From contig CM055210.1 in the NCBI GenBank assembly GCA_029224185.1, positions 10,805,021 through 10,869,020 of the forward strand: 64,000 nt of DNA, in the 5' to 3' direction. Positions 49,383-60,544 of this stretch are shown here, in pieces. This stretch comes from Karalla daura (Eukaryota; Chordata; Actinopteri; Chaetodontiformes; Leiognathidae). The first letter of the stretch is position 1. Every line of letters starts with the position of its first letter. A program made the translations under genes and the position numbers. Under the pieces are notes generated by a model. It saw nothing but the letters and a program-made list of their open reading frames with translations, was not told the origin of the DNA and did not search any database.

Positions 49383-51822
49383 GTTGTGTCTGGGGTTTTT
49401 CTTTTTCTTTTTTTTGAAAATGCAGACAAAACAAACTCTTTGAACTGTTTTTTTCTTGAAATAGGGGCTTTAATGAAAGCTGCACAAAGAGTTTTTCCAA
49501 AACATTAGACAAGAAACAAAAAACGGCACCTGAAAGAGGAACCAATGAAATTGATCTAAAGAGAATATGAAAACATAAAGTTCACATCTAAGAAGACGAA
49601 TGACAAGAAAGAAAAGACCTGATTGGTGGAGAAATGATGAGCAATCAAGGCATGAAACTTGCACGACTCAACTGAGATAAGATGGACAATCTTTTAAAGC
49701 AGGAAACAGCCAATTTTGTCAAAGGTTTTAAGCCATTTTCACAGTGATCATGCAATAAACACTGAACTAACCCTCCACGCCACAGTCCATTTACTGTGCT
49801 GTTTCTACAACCCTGATGGTGCTGTTTTTCCTGTGCTTTGTCAGCAGCGGTTCCCGTTGTAAATTACCAGTCATTTATGACTGGGTGTGATCTTCCCAGC
49901 ATTCAATCAGGGTGCTATAAACCATAAACAAATAGGGATTTGAATTTTTTTCCCCCTCCCTAACTGCTCCCACTTGACTGGCATTTTAGAAGTCGTGGAC
50001 GGATAAGTGATAACTTCACCTCCACCTCAAGATTCTGCTGCTTTTTATGAGTCGGGCCGGTGTCTCTGTTGGTTACCGTTCAGGGGAGGAAGGTCATAAA
50101 CGGGCGATTTATGTGCGAAGCGCAGCCAGGACTGCTGATGCTACTGTCAGCGAGCAGAGATACTGACTGGTCGGCCTCACATTTAATGGAAACTGTAAAG
50201 TCCACAACTGCGCGTCCTAACTCACAGTCTTTACAGTTTGTGCTCACACAGCGAGGGAATTAGCATAACGAGGAGACAGAAGATATGTGGGACGGCGTGA
50301 CAAGGTAGACGGAGGATAAGTTTGCTTCCTTGCGACACTTAAAAAGCAGGTCTCGCGCTTTCAGCAACTTACATCACATCTCAAGTCTAATTTGAGGTCT
50401 AAACGCTGCAAGTCAGCCGCCAGTGCTACACTTTATTAGCTCTACAGCTACCAGCAGTGGCAGCACTCATGGAAAATGTTACGATACATGAACACGTGAT
50501 TTGCAATCTGAAGACACCAACACTAGCTGAAATGGTAGCGTATCGATCGCTGCGCCACCTGCTTCTTTCACAGCGGTTATCTGGACTTTTAATCCACCGG
50601 TGTTAAATTATGGGCATTTTAATTGCTATAGACAGGGTCCATTAGCATAGCTTCTTGGGTGGCCATGGCCATGTTTCTCTAAATCATTAGGCTAATTATA
50701 CAAGCTAATTAATCAGTATGCTTGGAATGGGCTGCATGAGCAGGCACTGCTCTTTGTTGGCTTGCATAATGAAAGGAGTCCATTTTTAGATGGAGGAAAA
50801 TGAAGAAGGGGAGGGAGAGGGAAACTTTGATCTCGAAAGTAAACATATGATTTTTGCATATCAAGTGCTTGGGCGAAGCAGGGAAAGCGAAGGGGAAAAA
50901 AAAAAAAACGTGGTGCAGGATTACAGATGCAAAAAGTCAAGCTAGATGCACATTTCCTCGTGCTTTGAAGATTCGGGATATTGCAACGGGGGACAGCAAG
51001 ATAGGAGAGGTAGTCTGTGCCACGGTGTCCAACATCCAATTATCGCTGTCATTGTCATGCAAGACGAACACGGGCTGCCAGTCATTGCGCCACCGCGATG
51101 CTCCAGAATAGTCCGTTTCGAGCGACAGAGACTGGCTTTGTCTCAGAAATGTAAGAGCTAAACAAGGGAGACGCTTAATATGGATGTGTTTGTCAAAGAC
51201 GTGTCTGTGCGTTCCCATGAATAAGACCTCTATGCGCCTCGGACATCATTTAAGGTCCCTTGCCACCCTATTATTTTCCAGTCATCAATCTGAGCCCAGC
51301 AGTTGACAAAATCAATTAAGCTTCTACATATGTGCGCTGTACGGTTATCACTGGGCGTGTGTGTGCATTTGTGAGTTTTGCATTAGGCTTGTGTGTGTAT
51401 TCATGCTTCCTTGCACACGACTACGGCAGTGTGAGAATGAGTCACTGTCAGAAATTATTACTTACAAGCAGACATCACCAAACATCCTGCTATCCTGTCT
51501 TCAGCGTGTGGAGGAGACACTGTCAGCACTCAGGCAGGAGTCTATTTTTAGCAGCTCTCATTATGCACAACAGAAAATCAGCTCCTCAAAGTACATGAAG
51601 CATGTTTACTAAACCTAATGGGACTGTGCTGATAACGTTGTGGCGCAGAGAAGGCTGCAGTGCGTGTGCACGCTCATCTCCGCACATCTCAGCGGGGGAT
51701 AATGTGCGTCTCCTTGGCACTGACGAACAGTTCAAGGATCTTGACGTGTTTGGCTGTGAATGGACAGTGATGCAATACAATAAAGCATATCCTGATCTAT
51801 CTATCCATCTCTTTCTCTCCAG
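49383..51822. other. Unique non-coding sequence
   Basis: No gene is recognised. 50040-50680 has mixed CpG and AT words ('ttaaattatgggcattttaa') and may be regulatory. The 108-codon minus-strand frame at 50713-51039 reads through an A-run and is not supported. Confidence 0.45.
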
Positions 51823-51895
51823 GGAGATTCTGAGGAGTTCTCTTCTTTCATCACTCTGGTCCGAGGCAGCAATCGCTATAGATTATTCCAAACGG
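51823..51895 (+). other. Exon-like segment of 73 nt
   Basis: A good acceptor ('atctctttctctccag', AG at 51821-51822) precedes, and a consensus-like donor 'gtaaga' starts at 51896. Two of three frames are open. One reads G-D-S-E-E-F-S-S-F-I-T-L-V-R-G and onward without a stop; the other reads E-I-L-R-S-S-L-L-S-S and onward. I recognise neither. The pyrimidine tract may derive from a 'ctatctatccat' simple repeat, so a chance pairing of splice-like sites is quite possible. It could also be a non-coding RNA exon. Confidence 0.25.
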
Positions 51896-54237
51896 GTAAG
51901 ATCCACCTTCCTTCAAAATTGTGTTATTAAGTCGAAGAAAAAGAAAACACACTCCATCTATGACGACCTCCCAGCACCAAAACATCCAAATGTCAACAGT
52001 TTAATCACATCCAGTCACAGAAATCAGATCAAATCAAAAGGGTCAAACCTCTGAATGTTGTTAGTATAGACGAATGTAAGGCCAGAATACACGTCTACGC
52101 ATGATCTATTGGTCAGCCACAGAAAACTGCTTTCTTAGACTGTCTGACATTTATTATCTGACATGAAATAATACACGACCTTGGCAAATAAGTTAGGTTT
52201 GATTTCCTATTTGTAAGCCTGAGATTTGGAACAGTAAATGCCCTTTTCAACGGTGTTTACTATACTGATATTTTCAAGCTGTAATAACATTGAAAGTATC
52301 TCCTTTATGACTTGTAAAACAACAACAGTTGTCTTTTGCAAAAAAAAACTTTTCGAAGGATTTGGCACAAATTAAGTCAGCATCTGAACAGTGGTTTAGA
52401 GTCATTCAGAAATATTGGCATATGATCTTATTTTGTTTATGTTTCAGTAACAGATTTTCACTAATGTCCTTTTTGTCACTCCATTCAGTACTAGTAACAA
52501 AAAATGAAAGCTTCGGATTAGATTTATACGGAAAATCATACACAAAATATGAATGATATAAGCAGTATCTGCACTAAATCTGCACTAAAACAAAAAAAGG
52601 AAAATGTGCTCCTGGGATGTTTTCCTTTCATTGTTTATCAATAAATGAGAAGCACAATATTTTTTTCACTCATTGCACCTGACCTCATTTGCTTTAAACA
52701 CAGCTGGTGCTGCTCAGCTCACCATCCGCATATGGCCGTATATAAAGCATGCTAATGGTGCCCTCTGGAGTACAACACCCTGTACTGCGCCTGCTGCTCT
52801 GCTGCTCTGCCGTCTACCAGGGGAATCTGTTTTCACATCAAGACTTGTTCTATGCACATCAATTCACATTTGTCACGACATTTTGATTGAGTGCTGACAG
52901 ATGCTTTTAGCACATTGTCTAAGCTAAAGAAAAGCCGGTAACAAGCCTGTAACAGTAAGTGACCTGAATGAAAACACAGTAAACGATACTGTCACCTTAA
53001 TGATAGTTTTTTTTTTTCTATGTCGTGAAATGAGAGCAGCTAATACAGCACTGGTTGTAGTCATGCATTGAATCTCTGGCTGAATACCTGCAGGAATAAT
53101 TCACCATTATCATCATCTTAATAATGTTGTTGTCGGGATCATTAACAGTGCGGTTCGTGTTCCTTCTGGAAGCGGCGCGGCGCAGTCCCCCTCCGTCACG
53201 GTGCTGTTTTTTCAGATCAATGAAGTGCTGCTGTGCTTCCCCCCCCAGAGGACTTTGTGTGTGCAGCTGTAATTGGAGCGTTTGTGTTGCGCTGCGAGTT
53301 TCAGTTCCCTGGACGGAGGCCAGCTCGCGCCAGAACATTCTCCCGACACGTCCGCAGGATTCCCAATGAACTTATCAAACGCACCTGCGAGGAAAGTTTT
53401 GTGCTATTTTGAGATCTGGCAGTTCAGCTTTGACCCCAGTGTCTTATTATTATCGGGACTTGTGTGTTTCTTAGCCTCAAATTTATTCCCCCGGCTTGTT
53501 AAAAAGAGTGTGTGCGCGTGTGAAAGCCACGAGGCAATGATGGTTTTCACTCAGGGTGTTTCACACATATGATGCCCTCTGTCCCCCGTGGCAATTACCG
53601 TGGGGGCGGCGGGGGGGTTTGTGCAAATTCGTTGAAGGTTCAGGTGGCGAAGTGATTTGAATCGAGGATGACAGCGACAAATGTGGTTTCGGCAGAGAAG
53701 CACGGCAAAAACCGTTAAACACGGACAAGTGAGTTAGACTAACTGTGCGCCCGAAGAATTGTAAATGACGGCGGCGAAATTGTCACGATTGCACAGTCTG
53801 TTGGAGTCCATTTGGACGTCCCACTCCAGGACGGCCATTAAGGCATTAAATTTAAATTGAATCGTCTCAGAATGGGGAATGTCCTAAAAACCTCTTGTTA
53901 AAGTGTTCTGGGAACAGTGCGCGCGTAGGTGCCCTACACACGTCACACAGATGTGTTATATAAAGCGGAGTTTGGAACTGTAGCGGGTCACGAAACGAGA
54001 AACTTTCTTCCAAATTCCAAAGTGGGAGATTAATTGGAACAAAAGGTGCCACAAACTGTTAATGTGACTCTTAAGACAGCGTCCTACTGCGTAAAGTATA
54101 TTTTGGACGCCCCCGGAGCTAAAAGCTGGACACTGATGCCATCCAGTGACAGCTGGTACCTCAAAGGGGAAGCGTACCCACTATGAACACGTCTCCTCAC
54201 TTTTTTTTTTAAATTTATATATTCTGTTCCGGCTTGC
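51896..54237. other. Unique non-coding sequence
   Basis: No gene or repeat is recognised apart from A/T runs. 53130-53340 is more GC-rich, with a C-run at 53239-53246. 53580-53640 has G-runs. Confidence 0.45.
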
Positions 54238-54259
54238 AGAAAATAAATAAATAAATAAA
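54238..54259. repeat. (AAAT)n short tandem repeat
   Basis: About five AAAT units. Confidence 0.9.
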
Positions 54260-54978
54260 ACAGTGTATGCGTGTGTCTTGTGGGCCAGCCCCGGCTGAGA
54301 TGATTTATTACAGCGCTTGGAGGGACTTGTACTTTCATGAGGTCACGCGAGCAACACGGCAGTCAGGCATGGCGCGCTGTTCTCTCAGGCCCTGCCGGCG
54401 ACAGGGAGACACGCCAAAAAAACCCAAAAAAAACAGCCGGGGCACATTCCAGTTTGCACACATTCAGGCGCAGTTCAGGCGGAGTGCACGCTCGTCCCGC
54501 ACGCGCGCCACAAACAAAATCAAATACTGTAATCCGAGCTTAATGCCGCTTTATCACCTGCGCAGGAGGCAAACGTTATGCAAATGCACATAAGCTATTC
54601 CAAAGGCACGTCAGATTTGGGTCGCGTCTTCTAATGTGTCTTTTGAGAGGTTAATTCCATGCAAATGCGTCTCGGTGAGTCGGGAAAACTCGGGAGATAT
54701 TTTTCTAATAACAGCAGAGGGGGTGTCGCCGAGATACAAAGTGTGAGTGGCTTAGATTGACCTTGGGTGATTATTTTGAGGCAGGGGTGGCAGCATAAAA
54801 ATGAGTCCGCACCAAGTGAAAGGAGTGAATTCACACATCCAGATTTGAGGTGAAGTAGACGCAACCCTGTCTGTCACCGCGTAATTCCGCAGCTGCAGCC
54901 GAATTGGCCAGATGACAGTAATATGGAAAGAGCACGAGGGTTCAGGCCCTGCGGAGTTTTTTTTGTTTTTTTACCTCA
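54260..54978. other. Unique non-coding sequence
   Basis: No gene is recognised. 54440-54510 is CpG-containing. T-rich just before the LTR. Confidence 0.45.
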
Positions 54979-54983
54979 GCTAC

Positions 54984-55483
54984 TGTCACGCTGTGGTGAG
55001 GTTGTCTCGTCTGGGCTTTTTGTCATGTGTCATTTCCTGTTTTATTTTGAAATCCTAACCCTCCTCTCGTCCCAGGTCACTGTGTCCTCTCTCACCTGCA
55101 ACCTCTTTGCCTTGATTGTGTCACACCTGCCCCTGATCACCCCCTCTTGCGTAAATAGTCTGCATCTCCCCCGTCTTGTGCCAAAGTGTTTTGTTTGTCA
55201 TGCCACCGAAGCCTCTGTTCAAGCCACAGTCACAGTCTGCGTCTCCTCGTCATTGTAAGTTTTGTAGTCTTAGAGCTAGTTTGCTTTTGTTTTGTCAGGC
55301 TAGATAGTTTTTCTCCCTGGGAGACACAAGGGTTTCAATTGTTAGAATTAGATTATTAGTTTAGATTATTTAAAATTAAGTTCTCTAGCCGGTTTTATTT
55401 TCCGAGCTCCTTGAACACCTTCAATGAAGCCTGAATATGCTGCTCATCTGCACCTGAGTCCTCTGTTTGTTCTGGGCCTGACA
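54984..55483 (+). mobile_element. Solo LTR (500 bp) with 5-bp target duplication
   Basis: Begins TGTCACG and ends CCTGACA, giving the TG...CA termini and short inverted ends of an LTR. It is flanked by a perfect 5-bp duplication GCTAC (54979-54983 and 55484-55488). Its first ~345 bases match the element at 48938. The distal part has a degenerate polyadenylation-like 'caatgaagcctg' (about 55422) and the 'ctgcacctgagtcctc' type tail seen in many fish Ty3/gypsy-like LTRs. No internal region, primer-binding site or second LTR is present, so this is the usual product of LTR-LTR recombination. The TATA-like site of the sister copy is mutated here. The class assignment is from memory of fish LTRs. 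Confidence 0.85.
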
Positions 55484-55488
55484 GCTAC

Positions 55489-55939
55489 ATTTCCTGGCTT
55501 TCTTATAGAAACTCTCAGGTGTCTTCGGTCGCATTGTGTAAAATAACAAGACCTGGTGAAAGAAGACGCAACGAAAGCCGGCGTCTTGAAAGACACAATG
55601 GAAAGAAAATGAAAGTTGTTGTGCTTTTTCCCCCACCGAGGATCTTCTGTGCTTCGCAGTGGAAGAAAGAATTGTTGAATATAGTGCTTGAAACGCGCGT
55701 TTATGTTGGAGATACATTTCATCCACTGATTTATTTCACTTTCAAGTGAGGGACTAAGCCTCTGAGGGAAGCTGCCAGTCGATGACGCTTGATTTCAGGG
55801 CGCAGGCATCAACGCAGTAAAAGACGTACACTCTTTTATTTAGTGTGCGTTACATGCGCTGGTCTCTTTGAAGTCGGGTTTTTGTGTTGTTGTTTGAGAC
55901 GCAAACCTCATCCCTCTGCTTCCGTCTCTGATTTTTCAG
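55489..55939. other. Unique non-coding sequence
   Basis: Overlapping frames on both strands (76-101 codons) do not resemble known proteins. Nothing else is recognised. Confidence 0.45.
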
Positions 55940-56041
55940 GTGGGGGCAATAGGGGGCGCTGTTTCAGTGGTGTGTCGGCGAGGTGAACACGACAGCATGT
56001 TGGCACCTGCATGAACCCCGACAGAGCAGCCTCGTTTCTTG
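55940..56041 (+). other. Exon-like segment of 102 nt with stops in all frames
   Basis: The acceptor 'tctctgatttttcag' (AG at 55938-55939) and donor 'g|gtgagt' at 56042 are both good. All three forward frames contain a stop (TGA in two, TAG in one), so it cannot be an internal coding exon in full. If real it would be a non-coding RNA exon, a terminal exon or a poison exon. Chance pairing is the simplest alternative. Confidence 0.2.
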
Positions 56042-57905
56042 GTGAGTTGAACTTCTTTTTTTTCCATTTCAGTCAACTTCACAGTCTACACCATAAGCTT
56101 GTTTAGTAATATCTTTAGTAATACCATTCACTTACGCTCTCAATGGGAAAACGTCTTTAGTTTTGAGAATAGACCAACAATATGGATGGTCCAATAAAAC
56201 ACAGCAAATGTTTTAACTGACTCCATTTCTCCCCCATGTCCCCACATGGAGTTTTCCATTTGTCCATTTTGATTAATTCTATTAGAGGAAACAGTAAAAT
56301 TAGAGCTCAGGTTTGATTAACACAGCTGCAGATTTGCCAACACTGAAAAAATATTTGTCCCACTCACCAAGGAATCCAATTTTGGTCAACTTCACAGTCC
56401 ATATGGCACCGGTTTCAGTTTTAATTTTATTTAATCCACTCACATTAGTGTGTTTTCCCTCATTTCAAGCTTTAAATATGAATAAAAAGAGCAAACGGTG
56501 GCAGTGTGTTCACTGGAAAAACCACAGAAAAATATTAGAGGCATTTTCTAGAACTGGATCGATGTTGACGTTGAATGGCTTCTAATTGACTAAATATTCT
56601 TCCAGTTTTCAGGTTTGATGAAGGAATTAGCAACATTAGATCCACATTTTGGCAAACATGCTCGCAGAATGTTTCATAAAAGCACTGATAAAGCTCTGAA
56701 GCACTGACATGCAGTGATAGTAATTATGATGGGATGCTGGACCGTATATAAAGAAAACTGTCACTATTCTAACTAATGAGGAGGAAGTCAGAGTTGTGTG
56801 TTATCAGATTAGTTGGTCCATCTAGTAAGTTTTTAGGAGGGCATGAATATCATGTGGTGGACTAACACTTTATTTTTAACTCTTTGATAACTCTTTAATA
56901 GCCCCATAAGAAAGCAGAATCAAAGCCTGCCTTTCATCAGTTTCCCTCTCGAGAAAACTTCAAGCTACATCAATCAAGGTTTAAGTGCTTTGTAATGGTC
57001 TTATGTAATACGAAATTCTTAAATGTCACTGCTTTATAACTTAAAAAGTAGCTTGAATCTTTATGAGCAGCGAACTTCCCTTCTCTTCTCTCTTCTTCTG
57101 TTTGAAAAGTTTTTTTATGAGGTGTTGGGGCATGTAAATTTCATGTGTAGCCTCTCTGAGGAAGGAGAAAATAAATCAGTAATGAAAGAACACAAACAAA
57201 GAAAAAACAAGGGGGGGAACAAAGGCAGAGAAACCACTAATCAAGAACAAAGCGACACGCGCGAGAACAGAAAAAGCTCAGCCGGGGACAAACGACGAGC
57301 TCACTGGCTCCACGTGTCCATCATCGATTATTAACTGAAGGCATCTTTGGCAAAAATGAAAGTTGTCAGCGTCGTGCATTATTGAACGGAAACAATGGCC
57401 ATCGCTGTCTTTGACGTTCACCGTCAGATGATCACCTGATAGTTGAGAACATTGAGACATGGGATTCGATTAAAGCACGAGACCATAAGATCTAAGAATA
57501 GGCTTCATCGCCGGCCGGAGTCACATATATCATTCGGAGCAGACAATCATCTCTCAAATTTAACTAAGGTCTGAAATCCTGAAAAAAGAAAGCCCTTCTC
57601 TGAAGAGAAAATCCCAGCCGTGGGCCTGTGTGATGATGTAGCTGAGAAAATACATTCAGCCGGGTATAAATATTGCACGGTGAGTACTGGGAAGGCTTTT
57701 TGGCCGATGAATTATTACAAAGTCCAGTGGCTTTATGCCAGCCTCGGAGTATATCTCTGCCCGGCTTCACCCTGCAATAAGCTGTGGCTGGGGAATAGTG
57801 GTTATAGGCACGCCACAAATAACTAGCAACGATACCAGGAATCCATCACACTCATCCCACATGTTGGCCGCTCACACTCGAGTGCACTTGACAACAACCG
57901 GTGAG
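56042..57905. other. Unique non-coding sequence
   Basis: No gene is recognised. The 103-codon plus-strand frame at 57023-57334 is Lys/Asn/Glu-rich without motifs. 57610-57800 contains a donor-like 'cggtgagtac' at 57679 but lacks a pyrimidine-rich acceptor upstream. Confidence 0.45.
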
Positions 57906-57907
57906 CA

Positions 57908-57909
57908 AA

Positions 57910-57952
<43 letters not shown>

Positions 57953-57954
57953 CA
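57908..57954. repeat. (CA)n microsatellite
   Basis: About 22 CA units with one AA interruption near 57937. Confidence 0.95.
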
Positions 57955-58799
57955 GCAAAGGGTTGAGGCCTGAATCAGGGCAAGCAGCCCAAACGTGAAA
58001 GCTACAGTAAAAACAGTCAAATAAAGGAAAAGGAAAAAGAAAGAAAGATCAAGGTGATATAAATACTGTTTCTCAGTCACTCTTTGATGACTTTATGACC
58101 CAACTACCTCTATTACACTGCAGGGTCATTTGAAATTTCCATATGGTGGAACAAATACTGTAAAGGCATATACTATTTAATTCTTTTCTACTCTATCCAG
58201 AAATCCAAATAATCACCTTTGAGATGTTTTTGACACATCCGTGAGCCAATTCACTCGAGAACAATGCTATCAAAGAAGTTCTTCTCTGCTAAAAATCACT
58301 TGCAGTATGCAAGAGCTAATCACATAAGTTGCCCAAGTCGTCAAACAGTCGTCACAGTGCATCTGATTATGCCGGCACGATGAAGGGAAAGATCAAGAAA
58401 ATCAAAGCAAACATCAAAAAAAGCAAAAAAAAAAAAAAAAAGAAAGCGCTTTCTTCTCTTGTGTTGTCGAACCAAAGAAATGTCAGGGCAGGTTATGTCT
58501 TTTGGTGATTAACGCACAAAATAAAAAATGAATTAAAAAAAATAAAAAAATACATAATCCCCAGAGTGCTGACACATTTCTTTTGAAAAGGCGGCCCCGT
58601 CTGAAAAAGTCAGATATGCTCTGGAAAATGGATCAAATCTGTTTCATGTCAGATAGCAGCAATGGTGGTGGTGGGGGTGCTCCTGGGGGTGAATCTCTCC
58701 TCTAAACCGCAAACAGACAGGATTGAGGATTGAAGTACTGGTCATACTACATCAGGCAAATACGTAGTAGTAAAAAAAAAAAGAGGGATGACAGGAAAT
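57955..58799. other. Non-coding sequence with A-rich runs
   Basis: Poly-A at 58425-58441, and other A-runs at 58529-58550 and 58771-58780. No retroelement body is recognised upstream of them. No gene is seen. Confidence 0.5.
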
Positions 58800-59560
58800 G
58801 ATTAGTGACACCTTACGATAACCTCCGAATTACCAACTTCAACGCCGGAGCGTGGTGTGAATCAGCAGGGGTGTTGAGGGGTGCTGGATTTATTACCCTC
58901 CTTAAAATTTGCATTTAATAAAACTGCTAATTCTTTAACATTACGTCGCTGTTGTGATTATTAGGAAACGAGCATAAAAAATGTTTCATTTCCCTCCGCA
59001 GTAGAGGAGTAATTCAAGCCACCGCACGTCTTTAATAAAAATGCACGGGAATTATCTGTAGGCACTGTGGGGTGTGAGGTATTTAAGTCTGGTGCATATT
59101 TCATGACCGCTAACCACACTCCGGCTGCTCATTAGCCCTCTGATAGGTACAACGGTTCTGGTGCATTTTGAAAGGCATTAAAAAAGATCCCGGCAAACAC
59201 GTGCACCCGGGTACGGAGCAGGAAAAAAAGCACCAGCGGAGCAGAAAATAGCATTATTTCTCTCGGACGTGATTAATTAGATTGTTCCTCTTTCCATGTC
59301 GTTGAACAAACATTTCTGGTGAATGTCCGCACTGCAAGGTGTTATGATCTGTTCAATTAGGGGCTTCGGCAACGCTTAATCCGATTAGAGTCCCCAAAAG
59401 CGATGAGAGGGAACAGCTCGCGTTCCACGTTGCCCCTACGGTCTCAAACTTTCAGGAAAATGCTGCCGCAGTGGTTTCAGCTCTCGCTGAATATCCCCGC
59501 ATGAACCTCAGTGTTTTATTCGGACCATTTTTCAATCCAGCGGCGGGCAACCTTTACCCA
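58800..59560. promoter_or_regulatory. Possible conserved non-coding element(s)
   Basis: A long repeat-free stretch with many ATTA/TAAT and 'ttaataaaa' words mixed with CpG-containing words ('aacgccggagcgtgg', 'cattacgtcgctgttgtg', 'gagtaattcaagcc', 'ggacgtgattaattagattg'). No coding frame over 60 codons. 'gagtaattcaagcc' nearly repeats 'ggtaattcaagcag' at about 34760. Texture suggests developmental regulatory DNA; not measured. Confidence 0.3.
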
Positions 59561-59784
59561 GTGTGACGGAGCCACAAGATGGTGCTGTGCCTCACCATTT
59601 CCTGCCCCCCCCCCACCATATCTTCCCCATCGGCTCCATTCGAGGTGATTTACCTCCCGCCGACAAAGGGACCGAGTCGTTTGGAGTCACTGGAGCCTCA
59701 CGGGTTTACATTTAGACATTTAGGAAATCTTAATGGAAGGCGCCAGATTTATGCCTCTGTTTCCATGTCAATGAATTTCAAAGA

Positions 59785-59870
59785 TGTGACCAGGGGGATC
59801 ACGAATAGGAAAAGGAGGGCCCATGGTTCAAATCCCGGTCAGATCAAGGGCATTTCAGTGTGGTGGTTGT
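59785..59870 (+). mobile_element. Possible tRNA-related SINE fragment
   Basis: 'ggttcaaatcccggtcagat' (59824-59843) is a close match to a polymerase III B box plus the following T-stem bases of a tRNA. The upstream 40 bases do not fold into a full tRNA, so a decayed SINE head is more likely than a gene. It is different in sequence from the SINE family found elsewhere in the window. Confidence 0.4.
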
Positions 59871-59929
59871 GTGCCCTCTTCCTCCCTTTATTATATGTGT
59901 CATACTTCATGTTAAACAGGTTGCTGTAG

Positions 59930-60420
59930 TACACTCTCCTTCACATAATGAGGATTTAAGTCTTACTGTGTCACAGAACAGAAACTAATATTTAGCTGTG
60001 AAGGTTTCACAACATAGTGTCAAAAGCAGCAATATAAAAACCACAGGAAAACACACCTGAATGTACAGCAAACGCAGGATGACTCCTACTGGGAGGCAAA
60101 AAAAAGAAAAAAAATGTATAGTCTGGGTCGATGTTACATAGAAATCCAGCAGATGGCAGTCTGTCATTGCAGAATCCCTGCTCCTCACTCCCACGGCCCC
60201 TCCACTGAGTAGGGTAGGTAGGTGTGCCGCTTGTCGTCAGGTTCGTCTTCTCCCGAGCAGAATGACGGCTTGGGAGCAAAGTGACAGCCCAAATGAACTT
60301 GTACCGCAGCTGAAAACAAAAGTACACGCGCTGCCTTTGGAATAATGATGCGACTTAAAAATAAACCTGGATGAACGCCTGCAAGATCAAGCCTCACACC
60401 TCTCCCATGTTTTCCCTCCT
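59930..60420. other. Unique non-coding sequence
   Basis: No gene is recognised. The 106-codon minus-strand frame across 60007-60327 includes a Phe run from an A-tract and is not supported. Confidence 0.45.
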
Positions 60421-60423
60421 TCA

Positions 60424-60462
60424 CCCCCCGCCCCCCCCCCCCACCCGCCCCCATACCCCTTC
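60424..60462. repeat. C-rich tract
   Basis: C-runs separated by G and A; the minus strand carries several G-runs and could form a G-quadruplex. Confidence 0.88.
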
Positions 60463-60504
60463 TCTTACACTTGTACAAAGCTGAATGGCGTCACCATCCA
60501 CCAC

Positions 60505-60544
60505 ACGTGTGTGTGCCACGCACACACACACACACACACACACA
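60505..60544. repeat. (GT)/(CA)n microsatellite with inverted arms
   Basis: 'acacgtgtgtgtg' is followed by 'ccacg' and a CA run. The GT and CA parts are complementary and can form a small hairpin. Confidence 0.9.

Noticed and set aside
57620..57690. Exon-like segment ending at donor 'ggtgagtac'
   Set aside because: Open in one frame, but the upstream AG lacks any pyrimidine tract.
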